Assembly: GCF_036924715.1 (NCBI RefSeq)
Contig: NZ_JAZHSB010000001.1
Coordinates: 6,687,001 to 6,751,000 of the forward strand
Direction: 5' to 3'
Length of the DNA stretch: 64,000 bases
Origin: Bradyrhizobium sp. AZCC 1721
GTDB lineage: Bacteria; Pseudomonadota; Alphaproteobacteria; Rhizobiales; Xanthobacteraceae
Shown here one piece after another: positions 18,831 through 27,594 of this stretch. Positions within the stretch are counted from its first letter, which is position 1. Each line of letters begins with the position of its first letter. The notes beneath the pieces are model-generated. The model ran no database searches and was not told the origin of the DNA. It worked only from the letters and a program-made list of their open reading frames with translations. The translations under genes were made by a program, and so were the position numbers.

Positions 18831-19670
18831 ATGATCGCGACCACGCTTCTCGAACGCAAATCCATATCCGTCTTCGACTTTCGCTGCACCGCGGGACCGC
18901 GCGACAAGCCGTTCGCGGAGCAGCATGGCGGTCATTCGATTTCCTATGTGCGCAAAGGCAGTTTCGGCCTGCGCAGCCGCGGCAAGTGCAGCGAACTGGT
19001 GGTGGGATCGGTGCTGATCGGCCATCCCGGCGATGAATATACCTGCACCCACGAGCACGTCTGCGGCGACGAGTGCCTGTCGTTCTTCTTCGCCTCCGAG
19101 CTGGTGGAAACCATCGGCGATAGCCGGTCGCCATGGCAGATCGGCTCAGCGCCGCCGCTGCCGGAGCTCGTCGTGCTTGGCGAGCTGGCGCAAGCGGCAG
19201 CAGATGGCAGCAGCGACATCGGCCTCGACGAGATCGGTCAGGTGCTGGCGAGCCGCTTTGTCGAGGTAGTTTCCGGCAGGTCCCGCAAATCCGGTCCTGA
19301 TGCGGCGCGCGACCGCCGCCGCGCGGTGGAAACCGCACTGTGGATCGATGCCAATTCGCACCGTCAGATCAATCTGGAGGACGCCGCGGCCGAAGCCGGG
19401 ATCAGCCCGTTCCATTTCCTGCGCTTGTTCTCGCAAGCGCTTGGCGTCACCCCGCACCAATATCTGGTGCGCTCGCGGCTGCGCCATGCCGCGCGGCGCT
19501 TGGCCGACGACGACAGCCCGATCACCGACATCGCCTATGACGTCGGTTTTGCCGACCTCTCCAATTTCGTGCGCACGTTCCATCGCGCCGCCGGAGCATC
19601 GCCGCTGAAATTCCGCCAGGCCTCGCGGGGCATGCGCAAGATTTTCCAAGAACGGCTGGCCCTCCACTGA
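18831..19670 (+). CDS. AraC-family transcriptional regulator
   Basis: A 279-residue regulator with an N-terminal cupin-like sensory part and a C-terminal double HTH. The HTH region from about 170 shows INLEDAAAEAGISPFHFLRL and the family signature ITDIAYDVGFADLSNFVRTF with SPLKFR at the end. It is not an Ada protein because there is no acceptor Cys. Closeness to ogt suggests but does not prove shared control. Six cysteines cluster in the N-terminal part (CTHEHVCGDECLS near 64-76), which might sense metal or redox. Confidence 0.87.
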   Translation: MIATTLLERKSISVFDFRCTAGPRDKPFAEQHGGHSISYVRKGSFGLRSRGKCSELVVGSVLIGHPGDEYTCTHEHVCGDECLSFFFASELVETIGDSRSPWQIGSAPPLPELVVLGELAQAAADGSSDIGLDEIGQVLASRFVEVVSGRSRKSGPDAARDRRRAVETALWIDANSHRQINLEDAAAEAGISPFHFLRLFSQALGVTPHQYLVRSRLRHAARRLADDDSPITDIAYDVGFADLSNFVRTFHRAAGASPLKFRQASRGMRKIFQERLALH

Positions 19671-19724
19671 CTAGGCTTTCTCCAGGCCGCGCGAGTTCGC
19701 GGCACTTTCTTGCTGGAGAATGTC

Positions 19725-20084
19725 ATGTACGACCACATCGGATTACGCGTCGGCGATCTCGACGCCAGCGTGCGCTTCTATACGGCAGTGCTCGCGCCTC
19801 TCGGCTTCGTGCTGTGCTCGCGGGATGATTCCGGCGCAGGCTTCGGCCCGAAGGGCGCGCCCGCGCTCTGGCTGCATCTGCACAAGGGATCTTCAGGCTC
19901 GGCCGCGCATGTCGCGTTCCGCGCCCAGGATCATGCGGCGATCAAGCAATTCCACGCCGAAGGCCTGAAGGCCGGCGGCCGCGACAATGGCGGCGCCGGA
20001 CTGCGCGCGGACTACAGCCCAACCTATTACGCCGCGTTTTTGATCGACCCCGACGGCAACAATGTCGAGGCGGTTTGTACGTAA
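19725..20084 (+). CDS. VOC-family (glyoxalase-like) protein
   Basis: A 119-residue vicinal oxygen chelate protein. The first beta-alpha-beta unit reads MYDHIGLRVGDLDASVRFY and the last FLIDPDGNNVEAVCT, placing metal ligands at the N-terminal His and C-terminal Glu. The start follows GGAGA at good spacing. Likely a lyase, isomerase or resistance protein; substrate unknown. A family-B palindromic repeat follows 16 bases after the stop. Confidence 0.85.
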   Translation: MYDHIGLRVGDLDASVRFYTAVLAPLGFVLCSRDDSGAGFGPKGAPALWLHLHKGSSGSAAHVAFRAQDHAAIKQFHAEGLKAGGRDNGGAGLRADYSPTYYAAFLIDPDGNNVEAVCT

Positions 20085-20100
20085 TGCGCCGCTCTCTCCA

Positions 20101-20184
20101 CGTCATTGCGAGGAGCGAAGCGACGAAGCAATCCATGTCTCGGCAGGTGGCGAGATGGATTGCTTCGCTCCGCTCGCAATGACG
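20101..20184. repeat. Palindromic intergenic repeat, family B (copy 1)
   Basis: An inverted pair: left arm starts CGTCATTGCGAGGAGCGAAG and right arm ends GCTCGCAATGACG, around a short non-conserved centre. Each arm also contains its own small hairpin. Other copies are at 21229, 35158 and 63048. Confidence 0.85.
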
Positions 20185-20220
20185 GCGGAACATCCATCCT
20201 CCTACAACAAGGAATCATCC

Positions 20221-20622
20221 ATGGCTTCCATTCACAAAGACATCCCCCTCGACGCTTCCCCCAACGACGTCTGGGACGCATTGCGCGATTTCGGCGCGCT
20301 GCATACCCGGCTGGTACCCGGCTTCGTCACCGACACCAAGCTCGACGGCGATGCGCGCATCGTCACCTTTGCCAACGGCACCGTCGCGCGCGAGACGCTG
20401 GTCGATTGCGACGACGAGCGAATGCGGCTGGTCTATGCGATCAACAGCGATCGTGTGAAGCATTATAGCGCGTCCGCCCAGGTGTTCGCTGATGGCGACG
20501 CGCGCAGCCGATTGGTCTGGATCGTCGACGTATTGCCGAACGAGATCGCGCCCTACGTCTCCTCACAGATGGACCAAGGCGTGCTTGCCATGCAGAAGGC
20601 GTTCGGACGAAGCGCGGCGTGA
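20221..20622 (+). CDS. SRPBCC-family (Bet v1-like) protein
   Basis: A 133-residue START/Bet v1 fold protein of the polyketide-cyclase-like group: MASIHKDIPLDASPNDVWDA at the start, a long C-terminal helix PYVSSQMDQGVLAMQKAF at the end. These proteins bind hydrophobic small molecules. The start lies just after the repeat, so the longer frame upstream is repeat-derived. No operon partner is evident. Confidence 0.8.
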   Translation: MASIHKDIPLDASPNDVWDALRDFGALHTRLVPGFVTDTKLDGDARIVTFANGTVARETLVDCDDERMRLVYAINSDRVKHYSASAQVFADGDARSRLVWIVDVLPNEIAPYVSSQMDQGVLAMQKAFGRSAA

Positions 20623-20748
20623 CCATGCATTACCGGCACAAGCTGGCGTGATCCTTCTCACAGATTGGCTCCCTGCCCACTCCCAGCCTCGGCGCGTGCG
20701 TCCGAATGGCGCCGCGCCCGCGGCCGCCGGCGCATGAGGAGCAGAACC

Positions 20749-21147
20749 ATGACGGGAGCTGACAAGGTGGTGTGCCAGGCGGCCACGCTGCTGTTGCTGT
20801 TCGCCCTGACGTCGACGCCGGCAAAGGCGCAATTTACCGGCTTCGGCGGCGGTGACGGCTCAGACATGATGACGCAGATGGCGCCGATGCTGGAAATGAT
20901 GAAGGCCAAGATGGGCAAGCGCCGCTTTGCCATGATGATGCAGACCATGGGCCCGATGATGAGCCGCATGATGGAAGGCGGTGGCGGGTTCGGCGGCATG
21001 ATGGGCAGCGGAATGCCCAGCGGCTTGGGCAGCGGGTATGGCGGCTACGTTCCCGAGGGTTACGGCGTGAACGCCGGTGGAATGAATTTCGGCGGCGGCG
21101 GCGATTTCATGGCCTGCTCGGCGGCGCTGGCGGCGGCGAGCTGGTGA
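20749..21147 (+). CDS. Secreted methionine/glycine-rich small protein, possibly frameshifted
   Basis: A 132-residue protein with a signal peptide (cleavage near TPAKA-QF, about residue 25-28) and a mature part rich in Met and Gly (MMTQMAPMLEMMKAKMG, GPMMSRMMEGGGG). A strong GAGGAGCAG ribosome site decides the start. The reading frame ends in SAALAAASW, but shifting frame at about 21110 continues as GLLGGAGGGELVSMVPQLM, which is the same composition, to a stop at 21221. The annotated end may therefore be a one-base deletion. Met-rich secreted proteins often relate to copper, but no function is recognised. Confidence 0.55.
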   Translation: MTGADKVVCQAATLLLLFALTSTPAKAQFTGFGGGDGSDMMTQMAPMLEMMKAKMGKRRFAMMMQTMGPMMSRMMEGGGGFGGMMGSGMPSGLGSGYGGYVPEGYGVNAGGMNFGGGGDFMACSAALAAASW

Positions 21148-21228
21148 GCATGGTCCCGCAACTGATGCGCATGGCCAATGTCGGCAGCGGCCGATCAGGG
21201 CGGCGGCATAGGCGAAGGTAGTTGTTCT

Positions 21229-21350
21229 CGTCATTGCGAGCCACCCGGTCGGCGCGAAGCGCCGCCGGATGACAGGCTCCGCGAAGCAATCCATCTTTCC
21301 GCGTACGAGGCTAGATGGATTTCTTCGTCGCTTCGCTCCTCGCAATGACG
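21229..21350. repeat. Palindromic intergenic repeat, family B (copy 2, expanded left arm)
   Basis: Starts CGTCATTGCGAG and ends CTCGCAATGACG like the other copies, but the left arm is lengthened by about 38 bases containing a further GC-rich hairpin before resuming GCGAAGCAATCCAT. It ends four bases before the MATE gene stop. Confidence 0.8.
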
Positions 21351-21354
21351 ATCG

Positions 21355-22794
21355 TTACGACAGCGCCGGACTAACCGCGGGCACCCGCTGCTTCGGCCCC
21401 CAGCGCGTCAGCACCACGCTCGCGCATGAGAGCACGCCGAGCAGCACCATGGAGGCCGCCGCCAGCATGAAGAAGTTCTGCGCGGTGGCGTCGTGCGTCA
21501 ACAGCCACCAGCCACCGACGCCGATGAACAACAGCCGCGCGGTCTGCGCCATCACCGGGCCGATCACCTTGGCCGCGCCCTGCGACGAAAAGTACATCGC
21601 GGTGGCAAGGCCGAGGAAGGCGTACATCGGCGCCGCCGTCGAAAGATATTGACGGCTCGCGGCACGCACGGCCGCATCGTCGGTGAAGAGGTTGACCCAG
21701 ATGTCGGGGAAGATTGCGATGAAGGTCGCGAATGTGCCGACCGAGGCGAATGCGACGAGCCCCGCCGTCCAGGCAATCTTGCGGGCCCGCGCGATGCGCT
21801 GCGCTCCGACGGCCATGCCGACCATCGGAACCGAAGCGATGCCGACAGCAAATGAGATCGAGGTCAGCATGAATTCGAGCCGCGCGCCGATGCCGTAGCC
21901 GGCGAGGACTTCGGTGCCAAAACTGGCCAGCATGTGGGTGAAGATACCGATCGTCAGCACCGACTGAAGCGGCGAGAAGCAGGCGATCGCCCCGACCTTC
22001 AGGATGTCGATGAACATCGACCACTGAATACGAAGGCCCCTGACCTTGGGAACGACGCGCGCGCGGCCGGAAAACAGATACCAGGACATCACGGAGATGC
22101 TGATCAGGTAAGCGATCAGCGAACCGGCCGCGACGCCGCTCATGCCGAACTGCGGGATCGGGCCGAGCCCCAAGCCCAGCGTGCCGCCGAGAATGATCTG
22201 GCAAATCGCCGACGACAGCATCAACAGCGACGGCAGCTTCATGTTGCCGGTGCCGCGCAAAATGCCGGACATCGTGTTCATCAGCCACGGCACCACGGCG
22301 CCGCCGAAGAATATCTGCGTGTAGGCGATCGCTTGGGTCAGCACGTTGCCGCGGCCGCCGAGCAGTTCGAACAGTTTGGGGCCGAAGATCAGCATGCCCA
22401 GCATGAAGGCCAACCCGAAGCAGAGGCCGATCAGCAGCGCATGCGCGGCAAGGGTCGAGGCTCGGTCGAGGTCGCCGGCGCCGAGCGCACGCGCGATCGC
22501 GGATGCCACGCCGCCCCCCATCGCTCCACCCGACATGGTCATGGTCAGGATCACGGTAGGAAACACCAGCGCCATCGCGGCGAGCGACTCCACGCCGAGC
22601 CGTCCGATGTAGGAGGTCTCGGCGATGACGACGCAGGTGCCCGCGGTGAGCGCGATTACATTCGGCCAGGCCAGCCACAACAGCGTGCGCAGGATCGGGC
22701 CGTCGAGCAGCGCGTTTTTCGCCGGCGCCGCCGGTGGCGGAAGCGGACGCTCGTGCTCGTCTACGGGAATTTCGGCAACGCCGAGATCGGACAT
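21355..22794 (-). CDS. MATE-family efflux transporter
   Basis: A 479-residue, twelve-helix antiporter of the MATE/NorM/DinF group, exporting drugs or metabolites with Na+ or H+. Recognisable parts are WPNVIALTAGTCVVIAETSYIG in helix 1 (first helix with the family's conserved small residues) and the duplicated second half from VGAIACFSPLQSVL. The ATG at 22794 is preceded by GGGAGCAGAA and is the best start. Convergent with the Met-rich protein, divergent from the sugar dehydrogenase. Substrate not predictable. Confidence 0.88.
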   Translation of the reverse strand: MSDLGVAEIPVDEHERPLPPPAAPAKNALLDGPILRTLLWLAWPNVIALTAGTCVVIAETSYIGRLGVESLAAMALVFPTVILTMTMSGGAMGGGVASAIARALGAGDLDRASTLAAHALLIGLCFGLAFMLGMLIFGPKLFELLGGRGNVLTQAIAYTQIFFGGAVVPWLMNTMSGILRGTGNMKLPSLLMLSSAICQIILGGTLGLGLGPIPQFGMSGVAAGSLIAYLISISVMSWYLFSGRARVVPKVRGLRIQWSMFIDILKVGAIACFSPLQSVLTIGIFTHMLASFGTEVLAGYGIGARLEFMLTSISFAVGIASVPMVGMAVGAQRIARARKIAWTAGLVAFASVGTFATFIAIFPDIWVNLFTDDAAVRAASRQYLSTAAPMYAFLGLATAMYFSSQGAAKVIGPVMAQTARLLFIGVGGWWLLTHDATAQNFFMLAAASMVLLGVLSCASVVLTRWGPKQRVPAVSPALS

Positions 22795-23002
22795 TTCTGC
22801 TCCCAGCGCGCGGATTTGGGCAAGCCGCGGCGCGCTGCTTCCTAGCATGGCGGAGGCTGAATCCACGTGCACGGGGCGCAATGGGGGCCTGCGGGATTGC
22901 GTGGCGGGCCTTAGGCCGGCTGTTTCACAGGGAATTCATGCCGGAACACGAACGTTCGGGCCCGCACGGCATTGTACGGGCGATATCCCGGAGAACCCTG
23001 CC

Positions 23003-24340
23003 ATGCGCAAGACCCTCCTCCTGGCCATTGGCGTCGGCGCGTTGGCGCTGCCGCTAGCCGCCTGTAGCGACCCCAAGGAGACCGCGACCGTGGCGCAGAG
23101 CTATGGTCCTTCGCCCAACCTGCCGCCACCGGAACATTCCTGGATCCCGACGGTGGACATCGCAACCGTCAAGCGTTGGCCGAACGGCGCCACGCCGACC
23201 GCCGCAAACGGCATGACGGTCAGCGCCTTTGCCCTCGACCTCGAACATCCGCGTACCGTCTACACACTGCGGAACGGCGACGTGCTGGTTGCCGAGAGCA
23301 ACGCGCCGCCGAAGCAGGGCGGCGGCATGAGCATCAAGGGCTTCATCTACAAGCAGGCGCAGAACTGGGCGGGCGCCGGCGTTCCCAGCGCCAACCGCAT
23401 CACGCTGCTGCGCGATGCCGACGGCGACGGCGTTGCCGAGCTAAGAACCACCTTCATCAGCGGGCTGAATTCGCCCTTCGGCATGGTGCTGGTTGGCGAC
23501 GAGCTCTATGTCGCCAATTCCGATGCGATCATGAAATTCCCTTATCGCGAAGGCGACACCAAGATCGGCGGACCCGGCGTCAAGCTTGCGGACCTGCCCG
23601 CCGGCAACCTCAATCATCACTGGACCAAGGATCTCACCGCCAGCCCCGACGGCACCAAGCTCTATGCAACGGTCGGCTCCAACAGCAATGTCGGTGAAAA
23701 CGGCATGGATGCCGAGAAGGATCGCGCGGCGGTGCTGGAAGTCGATCGCGCCAGCGGTCAATGGCGCGTGTTCGCTTCAGGCCTGCGCAATCCGAATGGT
23801 CCGGCCTGGAATCCAGTGACCGGCGAACTCTGGGTCGTGGTCAACGAGCGTGACGAACTCGGCAACGATCTGGTGCCGGACTACATGACGTCGGTGAAGG
23901 ACGGCGCGTTCTACGGCTGGCCATACAGCTATTTTGGCGACCATGTCGACACCCGCGTCGAGCCGCGGCGGCCTGATCTCGTGCAGAAGGCGATGGCCCC
24001 GGATTATGCGTTGGGCGCGCACACAGCCTCGCTCGGGCTGACGTTTAACACCGGCAAGCTGTTTCCTGCCGAGATGGAGGGCGGCGCCTTCATCGGACAG
24101 CACGGCTCCTGGAATCGTAAGCCCCCCTCCGGCTACAAGGTGATCTTTGTCCCCTTCAAGGACGGCAAGCCATCCGGACCGCCGCAGGACGTGCTCACCG
24201 GTTTCCTCAACGACAAGGGCCAGGCGCAGGGCCGCCCGGTCGGGGTGCGGCTCGATAAGCAGGGCGCGCTGCTGGTGGCTGACGATGTCGGCAACACGAT
24301 CTGGCGCGTGACGCCGGCGGCGAGGTCGGCATCGCGGTAA
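23003..24340 (+). CDS. Lipoprotein PQQ-type soluble sugar/sorbosone dehydrogenase
   Basis: A 445-residue six-bladed beta-propeller of the glucose/sorbosone dehydrogenase family. A lipobox LAAC places the lipidated Cys at residue 21. Propeller features include LFSPFGM-like NSPFGMVLVGDELYVAN, NHHWTKDLTASPDGTKLY, GLRNPNGPAWNP, and QHGSWNRKPPSGYKV. GGAG upstream supports the start. Such enzymes oxidise aldoses or sorbosone in the periplasm with PQQ as cofactor, but several homologues lack activity; the PQQ-binding residues were not verified. Stands alone. Confidence 0.82.
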   Translation: MRKTLLLAIGVGALALPLAACSDPKETATVAQSYGPSPNLPPPEHSWIPTVDIATVKRWPNGATPTAANGMTVSAFALDLEHPRTVYTLRNGDVLVAESNAPPKQGGGMSIKGFIYKQAQNWAGAGVPSANRITLLRDADGDGVAELRTTFISGLNSPFGMVLVGDELYVANSDAIMKFPYREGDTKIGGPGVKLADLPAGNLNHHWTKDLTASPDGTKLYATVGSNSNVGENGMDAEKDRAAVLEVDRASGQWRVFASGLRNPNGPAWNPVTGELWVVVNERDELGNDLVPDYMTSVKDGAFYGWPYSYFGDHVDTRVEPRRPDLVQKAMAPDYALGAHTASLGLTFNTGKLFPAEMEGGAFIGQHGSWNRKPPSGYKVIFVPFKDGKPSGPPQDVLTGFLNDKGQAQGRPVGVRLDKQGALLVADDVGNTIWRVTPAARSASR

Positions 24341-24483
24341 AAGCAACACAGTTTCCCACGGCCGGCCCGGCTGGGGACAACGCTCCCGAAGGGGCGAGTT
24401 CCGCACGTTAGCGGGAACGAGCGCGCCGGCTCCACGTTGACCCCCTGCCGGTTCCCAGATCAGTGGGATGGCAGCGTGGACGA

Positions 24484-25713
24484 ATGGCCGTGTTATCACA
24501 GGTCAACGTGCCCCTTAGCAACTTGCGCGCGATTACCATCGTCATCGTGGTCGCGTTTCACTCCGTGCTGCCGTACCTCGCATCGCAACCTGCCGATCCC
24601 TTTCCGTTCGACGCACCGCCCTATCGCTGGATTGCATTCCCAATCCTCGATAGCCAGCGCTGGTTCGGCTTCGACCTGTTTTGCGCGTGGCAGGATGTCA
24701 GCCTGATGTCGCTGATGTTCTTGCTGGCCGGTCTGTTCACGCCGTCCAGCCTTGGCCGCAAGGGGCCTCGCACCTACACCTTGGAGCGCTCGTGGCGGAT
24801 CGGCCTGCCGTTCGTTTTTGCCGTCGGCGTTCTCAGCCCTCTCGCCTACTTCGCGTCCTATCGGCTGACCGCGGCCGATCCCTCCTTCAGCGCCTTTTGG
24901 CAACACTGGCGCGCGCTTCCGATGTGGCCTGCCGGGCCGCAATGGTTTTTGTGGCAGATCTTTCTGCTGGGCGCCGTTGCCGCCGCCCTCCACGCGTTCG
25001 CCCCGCATTGGCTTCGGGCATTGAGCACGCTGGTCGCCCGCGTTGCCGATCGCCCGCTAATGTTCTTCATTGCGCTGGCGGCGCTCTCTGCGCTGGCCTA
25101 TGTGCCGCTGGCGATGGCCTTCACACCGTGGGAGTGGACTTTTCTCGGCCCATTTTCATTTCAGCTCAGCCGGCCGCTGCACTACGTGGTCTATTTCTTC
25201 GCCGGATTTGCGATTGGCAGCCACGGCCCCGAGCACAGCATACTGCGTCCCGATGGTCCACTTGCACGTCATTGGCTGGCCTGGCTTGCGGCCGCCATCG
25301 CTAGCATGTCCGTATGGGGCGGGTTCACATCGCTGACCTTGCCGGAGTGGCAGGCGAGCGCGCCGCTCTTTCGTCTGGCTTCGGCGCTGGCGTTTCCAGT
25401 TGCTTCCGCGGCCGCCGCTCTGTGTCTGCTCGCGATCTGCCTTCGGCTGCTGCAATCGCGCGACCGCCTGCTCGATAGCCTCTCCAGCAATGCCTATAGC
25501 ATCTATCTGCTGCACTACGCCGTGGTCGTGTGGCTGCAATACGCGCTGCTTGATGTCGATCTCAACGCGATCGGCAAGGCGACGATCGTTTTTGCCGCTG
25601 CGCTCGCCGCAAGTCTGGCTGCAAGCGCCGGAATGAAGATCGGCGGGAGAGCGCTGGTTTCGCGCCATTCCGAGCCACAAGACGAGAGAGCCATCGCCAA
25701 TCAACCGCGATAA
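24484..25713 (+). CDS. Acyltransferase family 3 membrane protein
   Basis: A 409-residue polytopic membrane protein of the OafA/OpgC/NodX acyltransferase-3 family. The first helix carries the family His in IVVAFHSVLPYL; later TYTLERSWRIGLPFVFAVG matches the conserved arginine block, and the C-terminal SSNAYSIYLLHYAVVVWLQ the last conserved helix pair. Such enzymes transfer acyl groups to sugars or lipids at the membrane. Start at ATG 24484 was chosen; a GTG 21 bases upstream is possible. It lies 11 bases before an ABC permease gene, so likely one operon. Confidence 0.85.
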   Translation: MAVLSQVNVPLSNLRAITIVIVVAFHSVLPYLASQPADPFPFDAPPYRWIAFPILDSQRWFGFDLFCAWQDVSLMSLMFLLAGLFTPSSLGRKGPRTYTLERSWRIGLPFVFAVGVLSPLAYFASYRLTAADPSFSAFWQHWRALPMWPAGPQWFLWQIFLLGAVAAALHAFAPHWLRALSTLVARVADRPLMFFIALAALSALAYVPLAMAFTPWEWTFLGPFSFQLSRPLHYVVYFFAGFAIGSHGPEHSILRPDGPLARHWLAWLAAAIASMSVWGGFTSLTLPEWQASAPLFRLASALAFPVASAAAALCLLAICLRLLQSRDRLLDSLSSNAYSIYLLHYAVVVWLQYALLDVDLNAIGKATIVFAAALAASLAASAGMKIGGRALVSRHSEPQDERAIANQPR

Positions 25714-25724
25714 CGGATGCCGAC

Positions 25725-26858
25725 ATGTCGCTGGTACTGACACTTGCGTCCCGCAACCTGTTCCACGATCGGCTTCGCTTCGTCGCGACCATGGTCGGAA
25801 TCGTCTTCTCGGTCGTCCTCGTCATGATCCAGATGGGCCTGTTCCTCGGGTTCGGCCGAATGGTCACGACCATGATCGACAATGCCTCCGCCGATTTGTG
25901 GATCCTGCCCAAGGGCGCCAAATGCTTCGAGGATCCTTCGCTGCTCGACGTCAAGCTGCGCGACCGCGTCGCCACCATGGAGGGCGTTAGTTGGGCCGTC
26001 CCGCTCGTGATCGGCTTTTCGGACTGGCGCCTGGAGCGCGGCGAGGTGACGCCGGTCTTCATTGTGAGCGCCGACCTGCGCGACGGCAGCCTGCAACCGT
26101 TCAACGTCGTGGACGGCAACGTGCAGGCGCTGACGCAAGGAGCGAACGTTGCGGTCGACCGCTCCTATTTTGACCGGCTCGGTGTCAGCGGCGTCGGCTC
26201 GACGGCAGAAGTCCGTGGCCGCAAGGTGCGCGTGGTCGCGGTCACCGACGGCATCCGCTCGTTCGCCACGACGCCGTACGTGTTTGTGGATCTGAAAAAC
26301 GCGCGCAACTACACCGGAACGCCGCGCGATCGCGCCAGCAGCGTTCTGGTTCGGCTGAAAGGCGATGCCGATCGGGAGAAGGCGCTCAGCGCCATTCGCG
26401 CGGAGGTCGGCGATGCAGAGGTTCTCACGTCGGACGATTTCCGCAGCCGCAGCCGGTCGTTCTGGCTGTTTGGCACGGGGGCCGGAGCCGCGCTGTTTGC
26501 CGGCGCATTGCTCGGAGTGATCGTCGGCACCGTGATCGTCGCGCAGACGCTTTACTCCAGCACCAAGGATCATCTGAATGAATTCGCCACCCTGCGCGCG
26601 ATGGGTTCCTCGAACGCCTATATCTACACCGTGATCATCTATCAGGCACTCATCAACGCCGTGATCGGATTTGCGATCGCCGCCGGGATCGGCTCGATCG
26701 TCGTCCAGATCACCGCCAAAAGCGCGTTGCCGATCGTCATCACGCCATGGCTGATGGCGGCGTTGTTCGCGCTGACGGTGGTGATGTGCGTAGCATCCGG
26801 CATTGGAGCAATCATCCGTGTCGTTCGTATCGACCCAGCCACGGTGTTCATGCGATGA
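25725..26858 (+). CDS. DevC-like ABC transporter permease (FtsX/MacB type)
   Basis: A 377-residue permease: an N-terminal helix (TMVGIVFSVVLVMIQMGLFL), a periplasmic MacB-like core domain of about 200 residues (VNVDGxV-type beta strands), and three C-terminal helices beginning at GAGAALFAGALLGVIVG. Family DevC (ISxx heterocyst glycolipid exporter permease) starts with the same SLVLTLASRNLFHDR pattern. It overlaps the ATPase gene by four bases. It would extrude lipid or glycolipid substrates with the ATPase, but no DevB membrane-fusion partner is encoded nearby. Confidence 0.82.
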   Translation: MSLVLTLASRNLFHDRLRFVATMVGIVFSVVLVMIQMGLFLGFGRMVTTMIDNASADLWILPKGAKCFEDPSLLDVKLRDRVATMEGVSWAVPLVIGFSDWRLERGEVTPVFIVSADLRDGSLQPFNVVDGNVQALTQGANVAVDRSYFDRLGVSGVGSTAEVRGRKVRVVAVTDGIRSFATTPYVFVDLKNARNYTGTPRDRASSVLVRLKGDADREKALSAIRAEVGDAEVLTSDDFRSRSRSFWLFGTGAGAALFAGALLGVIVGTVIVAQTLYSSTKDHLNEFATLRAMGSSNAYIYTVIIYQALINAVIGFAIAAGIGSIVVQITAKSALPIVITPWLMAALFALTVVMCVASGIGAIIRVVRIDPATVFMR

Positions 26859-27580
26859 ATGACCATGTAGTCGAAGCCAAGTCGGTCGAAAAGAGGCTGG
26901 GTCGCGGCGCCGGCGAGGTGCACGCGTTGCGCGGCATCGACCTCTCGCTGCGGCGGGGCGAGTTGACGTTGCTGATGGGCCCTTCGGGGAGCGGCAAGAC
27001 TACGCTGCTGTTGGTTCTCGGATGCATGCTGACGCCGAGTTCAGGCAGCGTCACCATATGCGGGACGCCGACAGCCGACGCCGACAAGGAAGCGCTCGCC
27101 AGGATTCGGCGCGAGCATATTGGCTTCGTATTCCAGTCCTATCATTTATTCCCGACGCTGACCGCGACCCAGAACGTGCAATTGGCGCTGGATATTCGTG
27201 GCGAGCACGGCAGGCGCGCGGCGCAGAAATCGCGGGAGGCCCTAGCAATGGTCGGGCTCGAGCAAAAGGTGGACAGTTTGCCGGGAGGTCTCAGCGGCGG
27301 CGAGCAGCAGAGGGTCGCCATCGCGCGGGCTCTCGTCGCAAACCCTTCCGTCGTTCTTGCCGACGAGCCGACCGGGGCACTGGATGGAAAAAACGGCCAG
27401 AGCATCATGCGTATTCTCGCCGAGACCGCCCATGAGCGTGAGCGGGCGGTGCTGGTCGTCACCCACGATCCGCGCGTCCTCCCCTACGCCGATCGCATTG
27501 TCGAGATCGAGGACGGTCTTATCGTGCAAGAGCCTACCGACCGTCCGCGCATGCCCACAGCCGTGCCGTTCAGGGCCTGA
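26855..27580 (+). CDS. DevA-like ABC transporter ATP-binding protein (LolD/MacB type)
   Basis: A 241-residue ATPase. Walker A GPSGSGKT is near residues 44-51, Q-loop in FVFQSYHLFPTLTA, signature LSGGEQQRV near 150, and Walker B VVLADEPTGALD near 170. The spacing and PTGALD ending are typical of MacB/LolD/DevA ATPases that serve FtsX-type permeases. Its start overlaps the permease stop (ATGA), which shows the pair forms one complex. Confidence 0.9.
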   Translation: MNDHVVEAKSVEKRLGRGAGEVHALRGIDLSLRRGELTLLMGPSGSGKTTLLLVLGCMLTPSSGSVTICGTPTADADKEALARIRREHIGFVFQSYHLFPTLTATQNVQLALDIRGEHGRRAAQKSREALAMVGLEQKVDSLPGGLSGGEQQRVAIARALVANPSVVLADEPTGALDGKNGQSIMRILAETAHERERAVLVVTHDPRVLPYADRIVEIEDGLIVQEPTDRPRMPTAVPFRA

Positions 27581-27594
27581 GCGCAAGGCCCGCC

